This document shows positions 1 through 7,476 of a stretch of DNA of 18,781 bases, piece by piece. Each line of letters opens with the position of its first letter. Position 1 is the first letter of the stretch. A program made the translations under genes and the position numbers. The notes under the pieces are model-generated. The model was not told where the DNA came from and did no database searches. It saw nothing but the letters and a program-made list of their open reading frames with translations. The stretch lies in contig CAZLDQ010000114.1 of NCBI GenBank assembly GCA_964558295.1, forward strand, positions 1 to 18,781, read 5' to 3'. The stretch is from JBDKTH01 sp964558295 (GTDB taxonomy: Bacteria; Planctomycetota; Planctomycetia; Pirellulales; Thermoguttaceae).

Positions 1-24
1 CATCTGAGGCGTGAGTTGGATCAT
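1..24 (-). CDS. tnpB: IS66-family TnpB (Orf2), N-terminal 8 codons, cut by window edge
   Basis: Reading the minus strand from 24 to 1 gives MIQLTPQM, which I recognise as the usual N-terminus of IS66-family TnpB (IS66 Orf2) proteins in planctomycetes and proteobacteria. The ATG overlaps the TGA of the preceding accessory reading frame in an ATGA, the normal tnpA-tnpB coupling in IS66 elements. TnpB is an accessory protein of IS66 transposition whose exact role is unclear. The rest of the gene, and presumably the TnpC transposase, lie outside the window. Eight residues are weak evidence alone; the coupling with the upstream gene makes the call convincing. Confidence 0.7.
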
Positions 25-434
25 GACGTGCGGTTCCAGAAGCTGCGGCTCAGCGTCGCCAGATCGGGCGCCGCGACGTCCTGGAGCGAAAGCCGCATCT
101 TCCTCCCAGCCCCGTCCTCCTATTCGACGGTGCATGTACAAGACCCGACCGAGGCAGGACCGGCCAACTCCAGAAATGCCCCCGCCGTGCTCCCTTCCGC
201 CGACTCCGCCTCCGCCGCGGCGTGCCGCTCAAGCCGCTCCTTGAGGCGGTAGTAATCCAACCGCAGCGCCCGGGCGGTAGGATGGAGGCCATGCCTGCCG
301 GCCGTCCTCACCGCGACGTCCCACAGCGTGTCGGGGATGCGCGAGCGCGGCCGGTGCGTCTTTCGCCAGCGATCAAACTGCCGTCGAACAACCTCCAGCT
401 TGGCGGGAAGGCCCGCAGTCTTGCGAGTCTTCAT
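21..434 (-). pseudogene. IS66-type accessory protein (TnpA-like), interrupted by an in-frame amber stop
   Basis: A minus-strand frame starts at ATG 434, with a good GAGGAG ribosome site 8 nt upstream. It encodes a basic protein of the small helix-turn-helix type that precedes tnpB in IS66 elements; the segment 'LWDVAVRTAGRHG..PTARALRLDYYRLKERLE' is typical. Translation stops at a TAG (120-122, codon 105). The same frame then continues without further stops for 32 codons (EDGAGRKMRLSL... then DLATLSRSFW) to a TGA at 21-23 that overlaps the tnpB ATG. The 'LSRSFW' ending is the usual C-terminus of this family, and family members carry 'ELED' where this one reads 'E-stop-ED', so a Leu-to-amber change is likely. 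The full product would be 137 residues. It is probably an inactivated gene, although stop readthrough or a sequencing error is possible. Confidence 0.75.
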
Positions 435-454
435 CAGCTGTTCTCCTCACTATC

Positions 455-793
455 GTGATCCGACAGCCAACGATACCATACCCCTCCAAGCAGTTCATGC
501 ACGCCTGCCGAAAGGACACCAACTGGTGCACGTTTTGGGGCAAGCGGCAGGGCGTGCCGGACAATGTGGTCGAAGGGATCGCCCTGATGAACGATCCCGG
601 AAACCCGTGGAAGGTATGTCCGTGGTTCACACGGTATGGCTTCATCTCGCCTTCGCCGTTCAATTTCATCGACCAGCCGTGGCAACTGGCCGCGGGCAAG
701 TCGGTAAAGTTTAGTTACCGCGTGCTGCTCTACGCGGGTGATCCGCAGCAGGGAGACGTGGAGGAAGTGTTCAAGGCGTGGACGCAGGGGTGA
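455..793 (+). pseudogene. C-terminal remnant of a DUF6807 (PmoA-like) family protein
   Basis: The plus frame ending at TGA 791-793 encodes 'GIALMNDPGNPW', 'FTRYGFISPSPFNF', 'LAAGKSVKFSYRVLLYAGD' and a final 'VFKAW'. This matches the C-terminal part of DUF6807/PmoA-like proteins, which are common in planctomycetes and usually about 300-400 residues and often secreted. Only about 95-110 residues remain and no N-terminus or signal peptide is present. The recognisable part begins near 510-566, and the IS66 accessory gene starts only about 70-130 bp away on the other strand. I infer that insertion or rearrangement of the IS66 element removed the 5' part. The GTG at 455 is simply the first possible start and is unlikely to be real. 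A function cannot be assigned to the fragment. Confidence 0.6.
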
Positions 794-995
794 GGGGACA
801 TGCGAAATGCTGAATGATGAATCGGGGCGGGGCAGACCAAATGGGGCCGGGGAGACAAGACGGCGAGGCAGTCTTCGGGTTTTGGCCTTTCGTCATTCCT
901 TCGTCATTTGATCTGTTGACATTCGAAATTGTCCTCCGCCGTTTTCAAGGTTCTTCGCAATCGATTACCGATCTTGTCCGCCCAGAGCCAGTCGG
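794..995. other. Non-coding gap with degenerate ATGA/CGTCAT-type repeats
   Basis: No supported gene lies here. Near 805-823 there is a run of AATG units (AAATGCTGAATGATGAATC). Near 888-913 there is an opposing run of CGTCATT units, so the gap has loosely inverted arms around a GC-rich middle. This resembles low-complexity intergenic filler found in many planctomycete genomes. It sits between the 3' ends of two convergent reading frames. Confidence 0.35.
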
Positions 996-2351
996 TCATT
1001 GGCGGAGGCGATAGACGCGGAGCATGGTGGGCGGCGGCGGATCACCGGGATGAGGGCGGTCGCGATTGGCCGGAAGGGTTTCCCAGCGGAGCAGGAAACG
1101 CGTGTCTGGATCGTCGGCCTGTCCGAGGTCTTCCATCGTGCGCACTCCCATGCCCGGACGCGAGGATTCGACTTTGCCGAAATCCTCCGGCAGTAGAGGG
1201 CGACGAATGGTGGCGTTACCCGTCGGTTTGAGCGAGGTTTCGTCGAGCTTCCAAGTGCCAGATCCGTACTTGATGTGGCTATAGGCCTGCGGGAGTGCTC
1301 CGGCTGGTTGAACGGTTACTGGCCCGAGACCGATTCCGAAGCCAATGGATCCTCCGCCTTGGAACTCCCAGCGATAGGCCCAGTCGCTCGTTTGGTAGAT
1401 CTTCCAGCCTTTGGCCTCGCGGCGTGCGTTGTAAATCTGCGTATTACCGGCGGCGTCGAATTTGTGGTAGCCAAGGACGACGCGCTTCTGGGAGTCGAAG
1501 CCGATCTTCGTGTTGCCGTTGAGGATTCCACCGCCCGGCGGAACTGGGTCGACAATCTCGGCAGTTGCAATTGTGATGGGCAGCGTCAGGGGCTTGCCGT
1601 CGCTGGTTTCCCAGTGGACGAGGTCCTTGCTTCGAGCGTAGCACAGATCGTGGTTTGTGGCGCAGTCGGGCGTATTGCGCCAGACCCAACAAACGTGAAA
1701 TATACCCTCGGAATCTCGCTCCGGTCCGACGAAATAAGCGTTCATCTTCCCGTTGCCCGAGAAGAGCGGTTGATCCAGCAACCGCCGCCAGGTCTTTGTA
1801 GTCAGATCGTAGACATTCCAGATCTGCTCGCCGTTGCCGCTTCGGCCATCGCGGTAGGTGAAGAGCAATTCGCCGTTCGTACCGCGCAGGAAACGCGGAT
1901 AGGTGCATCGCTTTTCATTGCGACCGACCATACTGGGAACCGGTTCGAGGCTGGCAATGTCATACGGCTTCTTGCTGCGGAAATAGATTAAAGGAACGCA
2001 GTGCATATTGCCGCTGACGTGGAGATATCCTTCGTCGTCCAACGCCATGGTGACATAGTTGTGACTATCCCAGCCCACGCGAGACGGCAGGCGGACCAAT
2101 TGCCACTGGTCGGAGTCGACTGTCCGGAAGCCGGCCGTCATCTGACGCTCAGCATCGAAGAACACGACGTACTGTCGCTTCCCATGAGTCAACAAGGCAA
2201 ATCGGACCGGATGGCCCGACCAGACGGGGGCGATGTCGACAACGTCCTTCGTGCCGGCCCATGCGGAGGAGGACACAAGGAAACTCAGGACAACGACCTG
2301 TAGTCCGGCGGTCATCAGACACGTTCGAACACGCGGCATACTCACTCTCAC
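996..2351 (-). CDS. Secreted BNR_4 family beta-propeller protein (ulvan-lyase-like)
   Basis: The product is about 450 residues with an N-terminal signal peptide ending near residue 32 (SSAWA). The body is rich in short Asp/Gly/Trp strands typical of a beta-propeller and matches the BNR_4 type (PF15892, 'BNR repeat-containing family member'). That family contains the PL24/PL25 ulvan lyases. Motifs include 'WDSHNYVTMALDDEGYLHVSGNMH' (94-117), where two His (97 and 117) are 20 apart, much like the active-site His pair of those lyases as I recall it, and 'YRDGRSGNGEQIWNVYD' (166-182). The likely role is binding or cleaving an acidic polysaccharide outside the cytoplasm, but activity and substrate are inferred. 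The GTG at 2351 overlaps the TGA of the ThuA gene (GTGA), suggesting translational coupling. The ATG at 2339 gives a more typical signal peptide and may be the true start. Confidence 0.8.
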   Translation of the reverse strand: MRVSMPRVRTCLMTAGLQVVVLSFLVSSSAWAGTKDVVDIAPVWSGHPVRFALLTHGKRQYVVFFDAERQMTAGFRTVDSDQWQLVRLPSRVGWDSHNYVTMALDDEGYLHVSGNMHCVPLIYFRSKKPYDIASLEPVPSMVGRNEKRCTYPRFLRGTNGELLFTYRDGRSGNGEQIWNVYDLTTKTWRRLLDQPLFSGNGKMNAYFVGPERDSEGIFHVCWVWRNTPDCATNHDLCYARSKDLVHWETSDGKPLTLPITIATAEIVDPVPPGGGILNGNTKIGFDSQKRVVLGYHKFDAAGNTQIYNARREAKGWKIYQTSDWAYRWEFQGGGSIGFGIGLGPVTVQPAGALPQAYSHIKYGSGTWKLDETSLKPTGNATIRRPLLPEDFGKVESSRPGMGVRTMEDLGQADDPDTRFLLRWETLPANRDRPHPGDPPPPTMLRVYRLRQ

Positions 2352-3088
2352 TTTCCTGCGGCCCAGCGGATCCCACGGTGGATCAACTCAGCGTAGTTCG
2401 GATTCTCGTAGGCCCTGCTGTCGTGACCCAGCATCAGGTAGAAGACCGGACTCTTACCATAAGTGTGTACCCAGGCTAGTTCGGGATCGTTCTTGGGATG
2501 ATCGGTTTTCAACAAAACCTTGGCGTTTGGCACGGTGTAGAAATCCTTGTACGTCTCGTCGTGGATCTGGAAATTCTTTAAGCCTTTGGTGAGCGGGTGC
2601 TCCTGGTCGACCCCCGGTCCCGTCCGGTCCTCCTCATGCGACGAGCTTGACTTGGGGCAGGGCTGGCCGTCGCTCACGCACTCGGCAAAGATGTATTTTC
2701 CGCCGATGATCTTACGATACTCGTTCCAGTCCCGATGAGCTCCCAAGTTGTGATGGAGTGCAACAACGCCAATTCCACGGTTGAGCAAGTCGACGAAAGC
2801 CTTTTGCTCTTCGGGCGTGATGCTGCCGGTCATGTCGTACATCACGATCGTGTCGTACTGCTTCTCCAACCCCGGCTTGAGGAGGCCGGCGTCCTGGGGC
2901 ATGTGGGCCACCGTGTAGGTGATGTCCGCCATCCCGTCGAACATTGCGAAGAAAGCCTTTTCATCAAACGCGTGTCCACCAACGAGCAACAGTACACGGA
3001 ACTTGCCCGGCACCGGTTCTGCCGCCATAAGTGAACCGGCAAGCGATCCGAGCCATACGCCTAGCAGCAGTGAATAGAGGCCTCGCAT
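2348..3088 (-). CDS. Secreted ThuA domain-containing protein
   Basis: The 246-residue product has a signal peptide (1 to about 23, ending SLMAA) followed by a single ThuA domain (PF06283, trehalose-utilisation type, class I glutamine-amidotransferase-like fold). Typical elements are 'VLLLVGGHAFDEKAFFAMF' (32-50), 'YDTIVMYDM' (78-86), 'GIGVVALHHNLGAHRDWNEY' (105-124), 'HPLTKGL' (164-170), 'IHDETYKDFY' (175-184) and 'VFYLMLGHDSRAY' (215-227). ThuA proteins are greatly expanded in planctomycetes beside carbohydrate-degradation genes. Their chemistry is poorly defined, with a sugar-oxidation or isomerisation role suggested for the rhizobial prototype. An AGGAG ribosome site precedes the ATG at 3088. 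It is the first gene of a two-gene unit with the propeller protein, so a joint periplasmic or extracellular sugar role is a fair inference. Confidence 0.9.
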   Translation of the reverse strand: MRGLYSLLLGVWLGSLAGSLMAAEPVPGKFRVLLLVGGHAFDEKAFFAMFDGMADITYTVAHMPQDAGLLKPGLEKQYDTIVMYDMTGSITPEEQKAFVDLLNRGIGVVALHHNLGAHRDWNEYRKIIGGKYIFAECVSDGQPCPKSSSSHEEDRTGPGVDQEHPLTKGLKNFQIHDETYKDFYTVPNAKVLLKTDHPKNDPELAWVHTYGKSPVFYLMLGHDSRAYENPNYAELIHRGIRWAAGK

Positions 3089-3204
3089 GGGAGTCTCCTT
3101 GCTTATGTGGGAGCATCAGGACCACTCTACGAAGCCGGCGAGCGGGCGTCAAGAAGCCGAAGCAGATCGGGGAACGGATTGCGTGTCACCCCAATCGGGC
3201 GGGA

Positions 3205-3697
3205 AAGAATCCGGCCGCTCACGGGATGGTCAATCTGCGGCCAAACAAGGCGTTCCGCTATACGTATCCGTTTTCCGATGACGTCCTCGCCCGGCTGGCG
3301 TATTACTTTGAATTTGACTATGTCGACAGACGTGACCCGGCGGAGTACATCAAGCCGGTACTGGACGCGGTGGAGAAATGGCATCAGCTCTACGGAGCGG
3401 TCATCCTGCGCGCCTGGGATCGGCCCGACGGGCTGTTGATCCTCCACGACACGCGTCCCTGCGCCACGGCCTTTCAGCATCGGATGACGGGGCTGGATCG
3501 AGAGCTGCGATTCGGGACGCTCGCTCAGAAGGATCTTGCAGCATGCCGCTGACCGTGCGGACGACCAGACAGTGGAGCCTGAGAAGACCCAGCGTCTTCT
3601 GAACCAATGGGTTAATGACCGGTTGATGGTCTGTCTGGATGTGCGTTACCTGAGTTTGGCCCTGTGGGGAGCTGAATCGGACAGATATCACTCCTAG
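3205..3697 (+). pseudogene. C-terminal remnant of a RiPP-maturation radical SAM protein, frameshifted
   Basis: One plus frame (3205 to about 3507) encodes 'NLRPNKAFRYTYPF', 'LARLAYYFEFDYVDRRDP', 'YIKPVLDAVEKW' and 'ILHDTRPCA...MTGLDREL'. The next frame (about 3506 to the TAG at 3695-3697) carries straight on with 'CDSGRSLRRILQ' and 'LLNQWVNDRLM...RYLSLAL'. Together these match the C-terminal region of B12-binding radical SAM proteins of the bacteriocin/RiPP-maturation type (TIGR03975-like): a YYFDY..DGRDP helix block, a DTRP.A strand, and a winged-helix tail ending in RYLSLA. The radical SAM CxxxCxxC core and the cobalamin domain are absent. The break near 3505 looks like a small deletion that removed a few family-conserved residues and shifted frame. 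It is clearly a gene relic. No precursor peptide gene was found beside it. Confidence 0.65.
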
Positions 3698-3723
3698 TGC
3701 CATTTCGTCGTCCGCACGAAGCT

Positions 3724-4353
3724 TCAACCACGATCCGGCCGGCCGTACTCTCCTTCAATCGTTGGTAATCGGCTTGGTACCGCCAAGCCGACCCACGTCA
3801 AGAACGCGGCCAGCAGTGGATAGCCGCTTTCGGTTAAAATTGACTCGGGATGAAATTGCAGGCCGAGAACCGGGCGCTGGCGATGGCGAATTGCCATGAC
3901 CGTCCCGTCCTCCGTCCAGGCGGCGACTTCCAGGCATGCGGGCAACGAGGTTTTCTCGACGACCAAGGAATGGTAACGGCAGCCGACGAGTGGGTTGGGC
4001 AGACCAGCAAAAACCTGTCGACCGTCGTGATGAATGCGGGAGGTCCGTCCGTGCACGGGCTCTGGGGCTCGGACGATGCGGCCGCCCAGCGCTTCGGCAA
4101 TCGTCTGATGTCCCAGGCAGACCCCCAGGAGCGGCACCTCGTCCACAAGTTCCCGTACGAGTTCCAGTGAGCAGCCTGCCTCACGAGGGGAGCAGGGACC
4201 TGGCGAAAGCACCACTGCGTCAGGCCGTAAGGCCCGCACTTCCGCCACGCTAATCGCCGTGTTACGCACCACGCGAGTTGTCTGCCCAAGCTGCTGGAAA
4301 TAGCGGGCCAGGTTGAAGACGAAACTGTCGTAGTTGTCGATGAGGAGGAGCAT
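3724..4353 (-). CDS. pabA: Glutamine amidotransferase subunit of aminodeoxychorismate/anthranilate synthase
   Basis: The 209-residue product is a class I glutamine amidotransferase that delivers ammonia from glutamine to the chorismate-binding partner in the cytoplasm. It begins with the family hallmark 'LLLIDNYDSFVFNLARYF' and has the oxyanion segment 'LSPGPCSP' (49-56). The nucleophile Cys79 lies in 'GVCLGHQ', and the catalytic His168 and Glu170 lie in 'LQFHPES'. Length and motifs are those of an intact PabA/TrpG. It lies 37 bp downstream of the pabB-like gene on the same strand. The partner's PIKGT motif supports the PABA (folate) role, but such subunits often serve TrpE as well, so a double function is possible. 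It is the last gene of the SDR-pabB-pabA unit. Confidence 0.92.
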   Translation of the reverse strand: MLLLIDNYDSFVFNLARYFQQLGQTTRVVRNTAISVAEVRALRPDAVVLSPGPCSPREAGCSLELVRELVDEVPLLGVCLGHQTIAEALGGRIVRAPEPVHGRTSRIHHDGRQVFAGLPNPLVGCRYHSLVVEKTSLPACLEVAAWTEDGTVMAIRHRQRPVLGLQFHPESILTESGYPLLAAFLTWVGLAVPSRLPTIEGEYGRPDRG

Positions 4354-4390
4354 GAGGCAGAGGGCAGTGGAGCGATAGGTTTTGTGGGGT

Positions 4391-5815
4391 TTACGATTCG
4401 AAGGCGAGGAGCAGGCCTTTGGCTTTGTGCCAGGTTTCTTCGTATTCGCGGCGCGGGATTGATGGGGCGACGATGCCGCCGCCGACCTGGGCTTGCCACC
4501 AACCGCGACCGGTCGTAATGGTGCGGATCAGGATGCTCAGGTCCAGCGAGCCATCGAAGCCCAGATAACCCAGCGAGCCGCAATAGGCGCCGCGGGCCGT
4601 TCGTTCCAACTCGGTAATGATCTCCATCGCCCGCACCTTAGGAGCGCCTGTAATCGAACCGCCGGGAAAGGCGGCACGGATCAGGTCGACGGCGTTTGCA
4701 TGCTCGGCCAGCTGGCCACGTACGACCGACACTAGGTGCTGAACGTATTGGTACTGTTCCAAGCCGCAAAGCAGACTCACCTGTATACTCTCCGGGCGGC
4801 AGACGCGTGCGAGATCATTCCGGAGCAGGTCGACGATCATCACGTTCTCTGCACGGTCTTTCTCACTCTGGCAAAGCTCTTCGGCAGCCTGCCGATCGGT
4901 CTCTGCTTGTGAGGTACGAGGACAAGTGCCCTTGATCGGCCGGGTCTCAACCCAACGGTCGGCCACCTGCAGGAAGCGTTCGGGCGATGCACTGACCACC
5001 TGGAAATCACCCAAATCAAAGTAGCCTGCAAACGGTGCCGGATTACACCACCGCAACCGCCGGTAGAGGGAAACGGAATCGTTCTGCGAAGGATAAAGCA
5101 GCCGCTGGGACAGGTTCACCTGAAACACATCCCCGGCATAGATGTAGTCGATTGCCCGCTGAACGGCGTTCAAATAGGCGACCTCGGAGAAATTACTGGT
5201 CAGGCCTTTGAGCCCCGTGACCACGTATTGCGGGGAGAGTTCGGCAAGGGTGACATCCTGGAGCTTAGATGCTGAGGACAAACGCGGGGCGCTTGGCTCT
5301 AAAGCTGTCAGACAACTGCGAAACTGAGCAAGCCGCTGCTGGGCGCGGCGATACCGAGCGCTGGACTCGGTCTCGGGCAGGCCCTGTGAGATCAACCATG
5401 CCCGTTGTTGCACGTGATCGAAAGCCACGACGACGTCATATAAGCCGATTGCCAGAGCGGGAACCTGAAACTCGTCGAACGTGGCAGCCGGGAGTCGCTC
5501 CAATTGCCGTCCCAACTCATAGCCGAGCAATCCGGCCGCCCCGCCTTGAAACGGCGGCAGGCCGGGAACGGGCTTCGTGGGAAAACGGCTCAATCGCTCG
5601 GATAGTTCGCCCAGCGAATCCAAATCGTCCGGCTGCCGCTGCCAGTAGTCAAAAGGATCAGCCGTCAGAAACGAATAGCGTCCTAGCTTGGGATGGAACA
5701 GTGCGCTGTCGAGAAACAGGCAGTGCGGCAGGTGGCAAAGACGCAGGAAGAGACTCTCCGGCTGGGGAGCCGGTCGCAATTCTTCTACCAGGGGCAAGGG
5801 CGTTGAGGGCTTCAC
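4391..5815 (-). CDS. pabB: Aminodeoxychorismate synthase component I
   Basis: The 474-residue chorismate-binding enzyme adds ammonia to chorismate to give 4-amino-4-deoxychorismate, the precursor of p-aminobenzoate and folate. The N-terminal part holds the 'GRYSFLTADPF' region (45-55) and 'GGAAGLLGYELGR' (91-103). The catalytic half has 'GDVFQVNLSQR' (228-238), 'SASPERFL' (275-282), 'PIKGT' (293-297), 'EKDRAENVMIVDLLRNDLARV' (318-338), 'FPGGSITGAPK' (383-393) and 'GGGIV' (446-450). The Lys in PIKGT is the signature separating PabB from anthranilate synthase TrpE, which has PIAGT; this decides the call. No aminodeoxychorismate lyase (PabC) domain is fused. The usual 'VADS' after GGGI reads 'VAPS'. 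The GTG start lies 3 nt after the SDR stop, so translation is probably coupled. Confidence 0.9.
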   Translation of the reverse strand: MKPSTPLPLVEELRPAPQPESLFLRLCHLPHCLFLDSALFHPKLGRYSFLTADPFDYWQRQPDDLDSLGELSERLSRFPTKPVPGLPPFQGGAAGLLGYELGRQLERLPAATFDEFQVPALAIGLYDVVVAFDHVQQRAWLISQGLPETESSARYRRAQQRLAQFRSCLTALEPSAPRLSSASKLQDVTLAELSPQYVVTGLKGLTSNFSEVAYLNAVQRAIDYIYAGDVFQVNLSQRLLYPSQNDSVSLYRRLRWCNPAPFAGYFDLGDFQVVSASPERFLQVADRWVETRPIKGTCPRTSQAETDRQAAEELCQSEKDRAENVMIVDLLRNDLARVCRPESIQVSLLCGLEQYQYVQHLVSVVRGQLAEHANAVDLIRAAFPGGSITGAPKVRAMEIITELERTARGAYCGSLGYLGFDGSLDLSILIRTITTGRGWWQAQVGGGIVAPSIPRREYEETWHKAKGLLLAFES

Positions 5816-5818
5816 CGA

Positions 5819-6601
5819 TCACTCTCTGGCGGACCAACGGAAGCCTCCATTGACTTCAAGCACCTGGCCATTGAGAAAGCTGGCGTCGGGAGAAACCAGA
5901 AAGCGAACCACGCGAGCAACATCCTCCGGCGTGCCCCAACGGTTCAAGAGACTTTCACGCTCAGCCCGTTCTTGCCAAGAAGCTGAGGCTTGCTGGCCCC
6001 AGGCCGTCTTGATCCAGCCCGGGGCCACGCAGTTTACTCGCACTTGGGGCGCCAGCGATTGCGCCAGGCTGCGGGAAAAGGCCATCACCGCGCCTTTGCT
6101 GGCCGCAAACAGCTCGCCGCTGTCCCCCGCCATGCCTCGCTTGGCTCCATCCCAGCCGATGTTCACGATGACTCCGTGACCAGCCGCCTGCATCCGGTGG
6201 CCAACAAGCCGACTCAAGCGGATTGTGGCGGCCACATCGACTCGCCAAATCGCTTCGAGCTTCTCTTCATAAGACCAGCGGGCAGAGGGGCCCGTGAGCA
6301 GATCAACGCCGGCGTTGTTGACCCAGATGTCGATCGGTGTCCGCCACTGCCAGGCTCGGTCGACTAAGGTGTCTTGCTGGGATGCATCAGCTAAGTCGGC
6401 GAGAAGCACCTCTGCCGAGCCCCCAAAGGCACGGATCTGGGCAGCCGTTTTCTCAGCTCCATCGCGATTCTGTCGGGCATGGACCATCACGGCAGCTCCG
6501 GCTGCGGCCAGTTCCCAGGCAATGGCCTGGCCAATCCCACGAGACGCTCCCGTGACCACGGCAGTCTGGCCGGTCAAATTGCTCGAAAGGTGCTGCTCCA
6601 T
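5819..6601 (-). CDS. Atypical short-chain dehydrogenase/reductase (catalytic Tyr replaced by Phe)
   Basis: The 260-residue Rossmann-fold protein has the NAD(P) motif 'TGASRGIG' (17-24), 'ADLAD' (68-72), 'NNAG' (95-98), the C-terminal 'APGWIKT' (193-199) and 'GQVLEVNGGF' (245-254). All are classical SDR features. The active site is unusual. The YxxxK motif reads 'FAASK' (165-169), so the proton-relay Tyr is Phe, and the strand that normally carries Ser ('NISS') reads 'NIGWDGAKRGMAGDSGE' (147-163). Cofactor binding should be retained, but normal ketone/alcohol chemistry is doubtful. It is the first gene directly ahead of pabB (3 nt gap). That suggests a link to pterin/folate metabolism, as with FolM/PTR1-type SDRs, but this is inference from position only. 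Confidence 0.85.
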   Translation of the reverse strand: MEQHLSSNLTGQTAVVTGASRGIGQAIAWELAAAGAAVMVHARQNRDGAEKTAAQIRAFGGSAEVLLADLADASQQDTLVDRAWQWRTPIDIWVNNAGVDLLTGPSARWSYEEKLEAIWRVDVAATIRLSRLVGHRMQAAGHGVIVNIGWDGAKRGMAGDSGELFAASKGAVMAFSRSLAQSLAPQVRVNCVAPGWIKTAWGQQASASWQERAERESLLNRWGTPEDVARVVRFLVSPDASFLNGQVLEVNGGFRWSARE

Positions 6602-6607
6602 GGCTCA

Positions 6608-6642
6608 ATCCAGGGGGCCAAGTACGATTGCCTACCCTGGTT
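6608..6642 (-). other. Hairpin between the lipoprotein and SDR genes
   Basis: CCAGGG at 6610-6615 and CCCTGG at 6635-6640 form a 6-bp inverted repeat, extended inward by GGC/GCC with a small bulge. It lies in the 73-bp gap between two same-strand genes and ends just before the SDR start codon, without a T-tract. It could be a weak terminator, an mRNA stability element or a start-region structure. Confidence 0.3.
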
Positions 6643-6674
6643 GTAGCCATCTGCCCCGTTGCCGACAAGCGGCC

Positions 6675-7310
6675 TCAGTCGTAGACCGAGATTCCCCAGC
6701 TCACGCCAGGCCGAGGTCGATGGTAACACGGGGGGTATGGCCCTCGCCAGTAGGGATCGTAGGGAGCCACGATTACCGGTGGGGGTGTGCGTTCGATAAT
6801 CACCGGTTGAGGTGCCGGCTGTGCCACGATCTTTGGTGCCGGAGGTTCTTGCATGGCCGCAATGACTCGGGTGCTAACGCCCTGCTGTTGCAGCATGATC
6901 AAGTCACTGGCCTGCAGAGGTCGAGCGACTCCGTGAGCCCGAACATGGTTGACGATCAGCTCTTCGTTCACTCCGCCCTTGGTCATGGCCACGACGTCGT
7001 CGATGGTTACCGCTCCGGTGGCCACCTGGCGACCGAGTTGCTGCTCAATCATCGCCCGGTTCCGAGCCTCCGTTTCGTCCATTTCCGAACCGATTGCTGC
7101 TCCGCTTAAGGCACCCACACCAGCACCAATTGCCGCGCCAGCCCCAGTGTTACCCACTGCGTTGCCTACCAGCGCACCGACGCCAGCCCCTGTTAGGCCA
7201 CCCACCAACGCCCCTCGATCGGCGTGGTAGGGAGAAGTGCAACCGATCGTGAGGCATGGGACAAGAATGGCAAGCAACGCAATAAAAGGAGGGCGAGCAA
7301 TGCGATTCAT
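6675..7310 (-). CDS. Glycine-zipper lipoprotein with Pro-rich C-terminus
   Basis: The 211-residue product starts with a lipoprotein-type signal peptide ending at Cys24 (LTIGC). A glycine-zipper segment follows (33-75), with alternating Gly/Ala such as 'GALVGGLTGAGVGALVGNAVG' and 'AAIGAGVGALSGAAIG', as in membrane-inserting glycine-zipper outer-membrane lipoproteins (PF13488/PF13441-like). A helical domain follows (80-155: 'EARNRAMIEQQLGRQV', 'TIDDVVAMTKGGVNEELIVNHV', 'ASDLIMLQQQGVSTRVIAAM') that I associate with planctomycete proteins of this type. The tail (156-211) is rich in Pro and Tyr (APKIVAQPAPQPVIIERTPPP). An envelope structural role is likely; no specific function is known to me. It is the upstream neighbour of the SDR gene and is divergent from the transsulfuration leader. 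Confidence 0.8.
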   Translation of the reverse strand: MNRIARPPFIALLAILVPCLTIGCTSPYHADRGALVGGLTGAGVGALVGNAVGNTGAGAAIGAGVGALSGAAIGSEMDETEARNRAMIEQQLGRQVATGAVTIDDVVAMTKGGVNEELIVNHVRAHGVARPLQASDLIMLQQQGVSTRVIAAMQEPPAPKIVAQPAPQPVIIERTPPPVIVAPYDPYWRGPYPPCYHRPRPGVSWGISVYD

Positions 7311-7476
7311 CCAACGCTCCTAACGGGGAGGGGTAGCTTGGTCCAATTGGATAGTCATCGATGATGGCAAGAGAGTGTGATTATGGAGCCCCCTCCTAGC
7401 GACGTCAAGAAAACATGGAGAGGATAGGTAGGGCGAGTGGCTGTGCGATCTTCCCGTTTTTCGAAGTTGGGGTGAC

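Noticed and set aside
1275..1991. Long plus-strand open frame of 238 codons
   Set aside because: It lies antisense to the BNR_4 propeller gene, has no ribosome site or recognisable family, and the minus frame is clearly the coding one.
4391..5815. Anthranilate synthase TrpE as the identity of the chorismate enzyme
   Set aside because: The motif is PIKGT with Lys295, which is diagnostic of PabB; TrpE has PIAGT.
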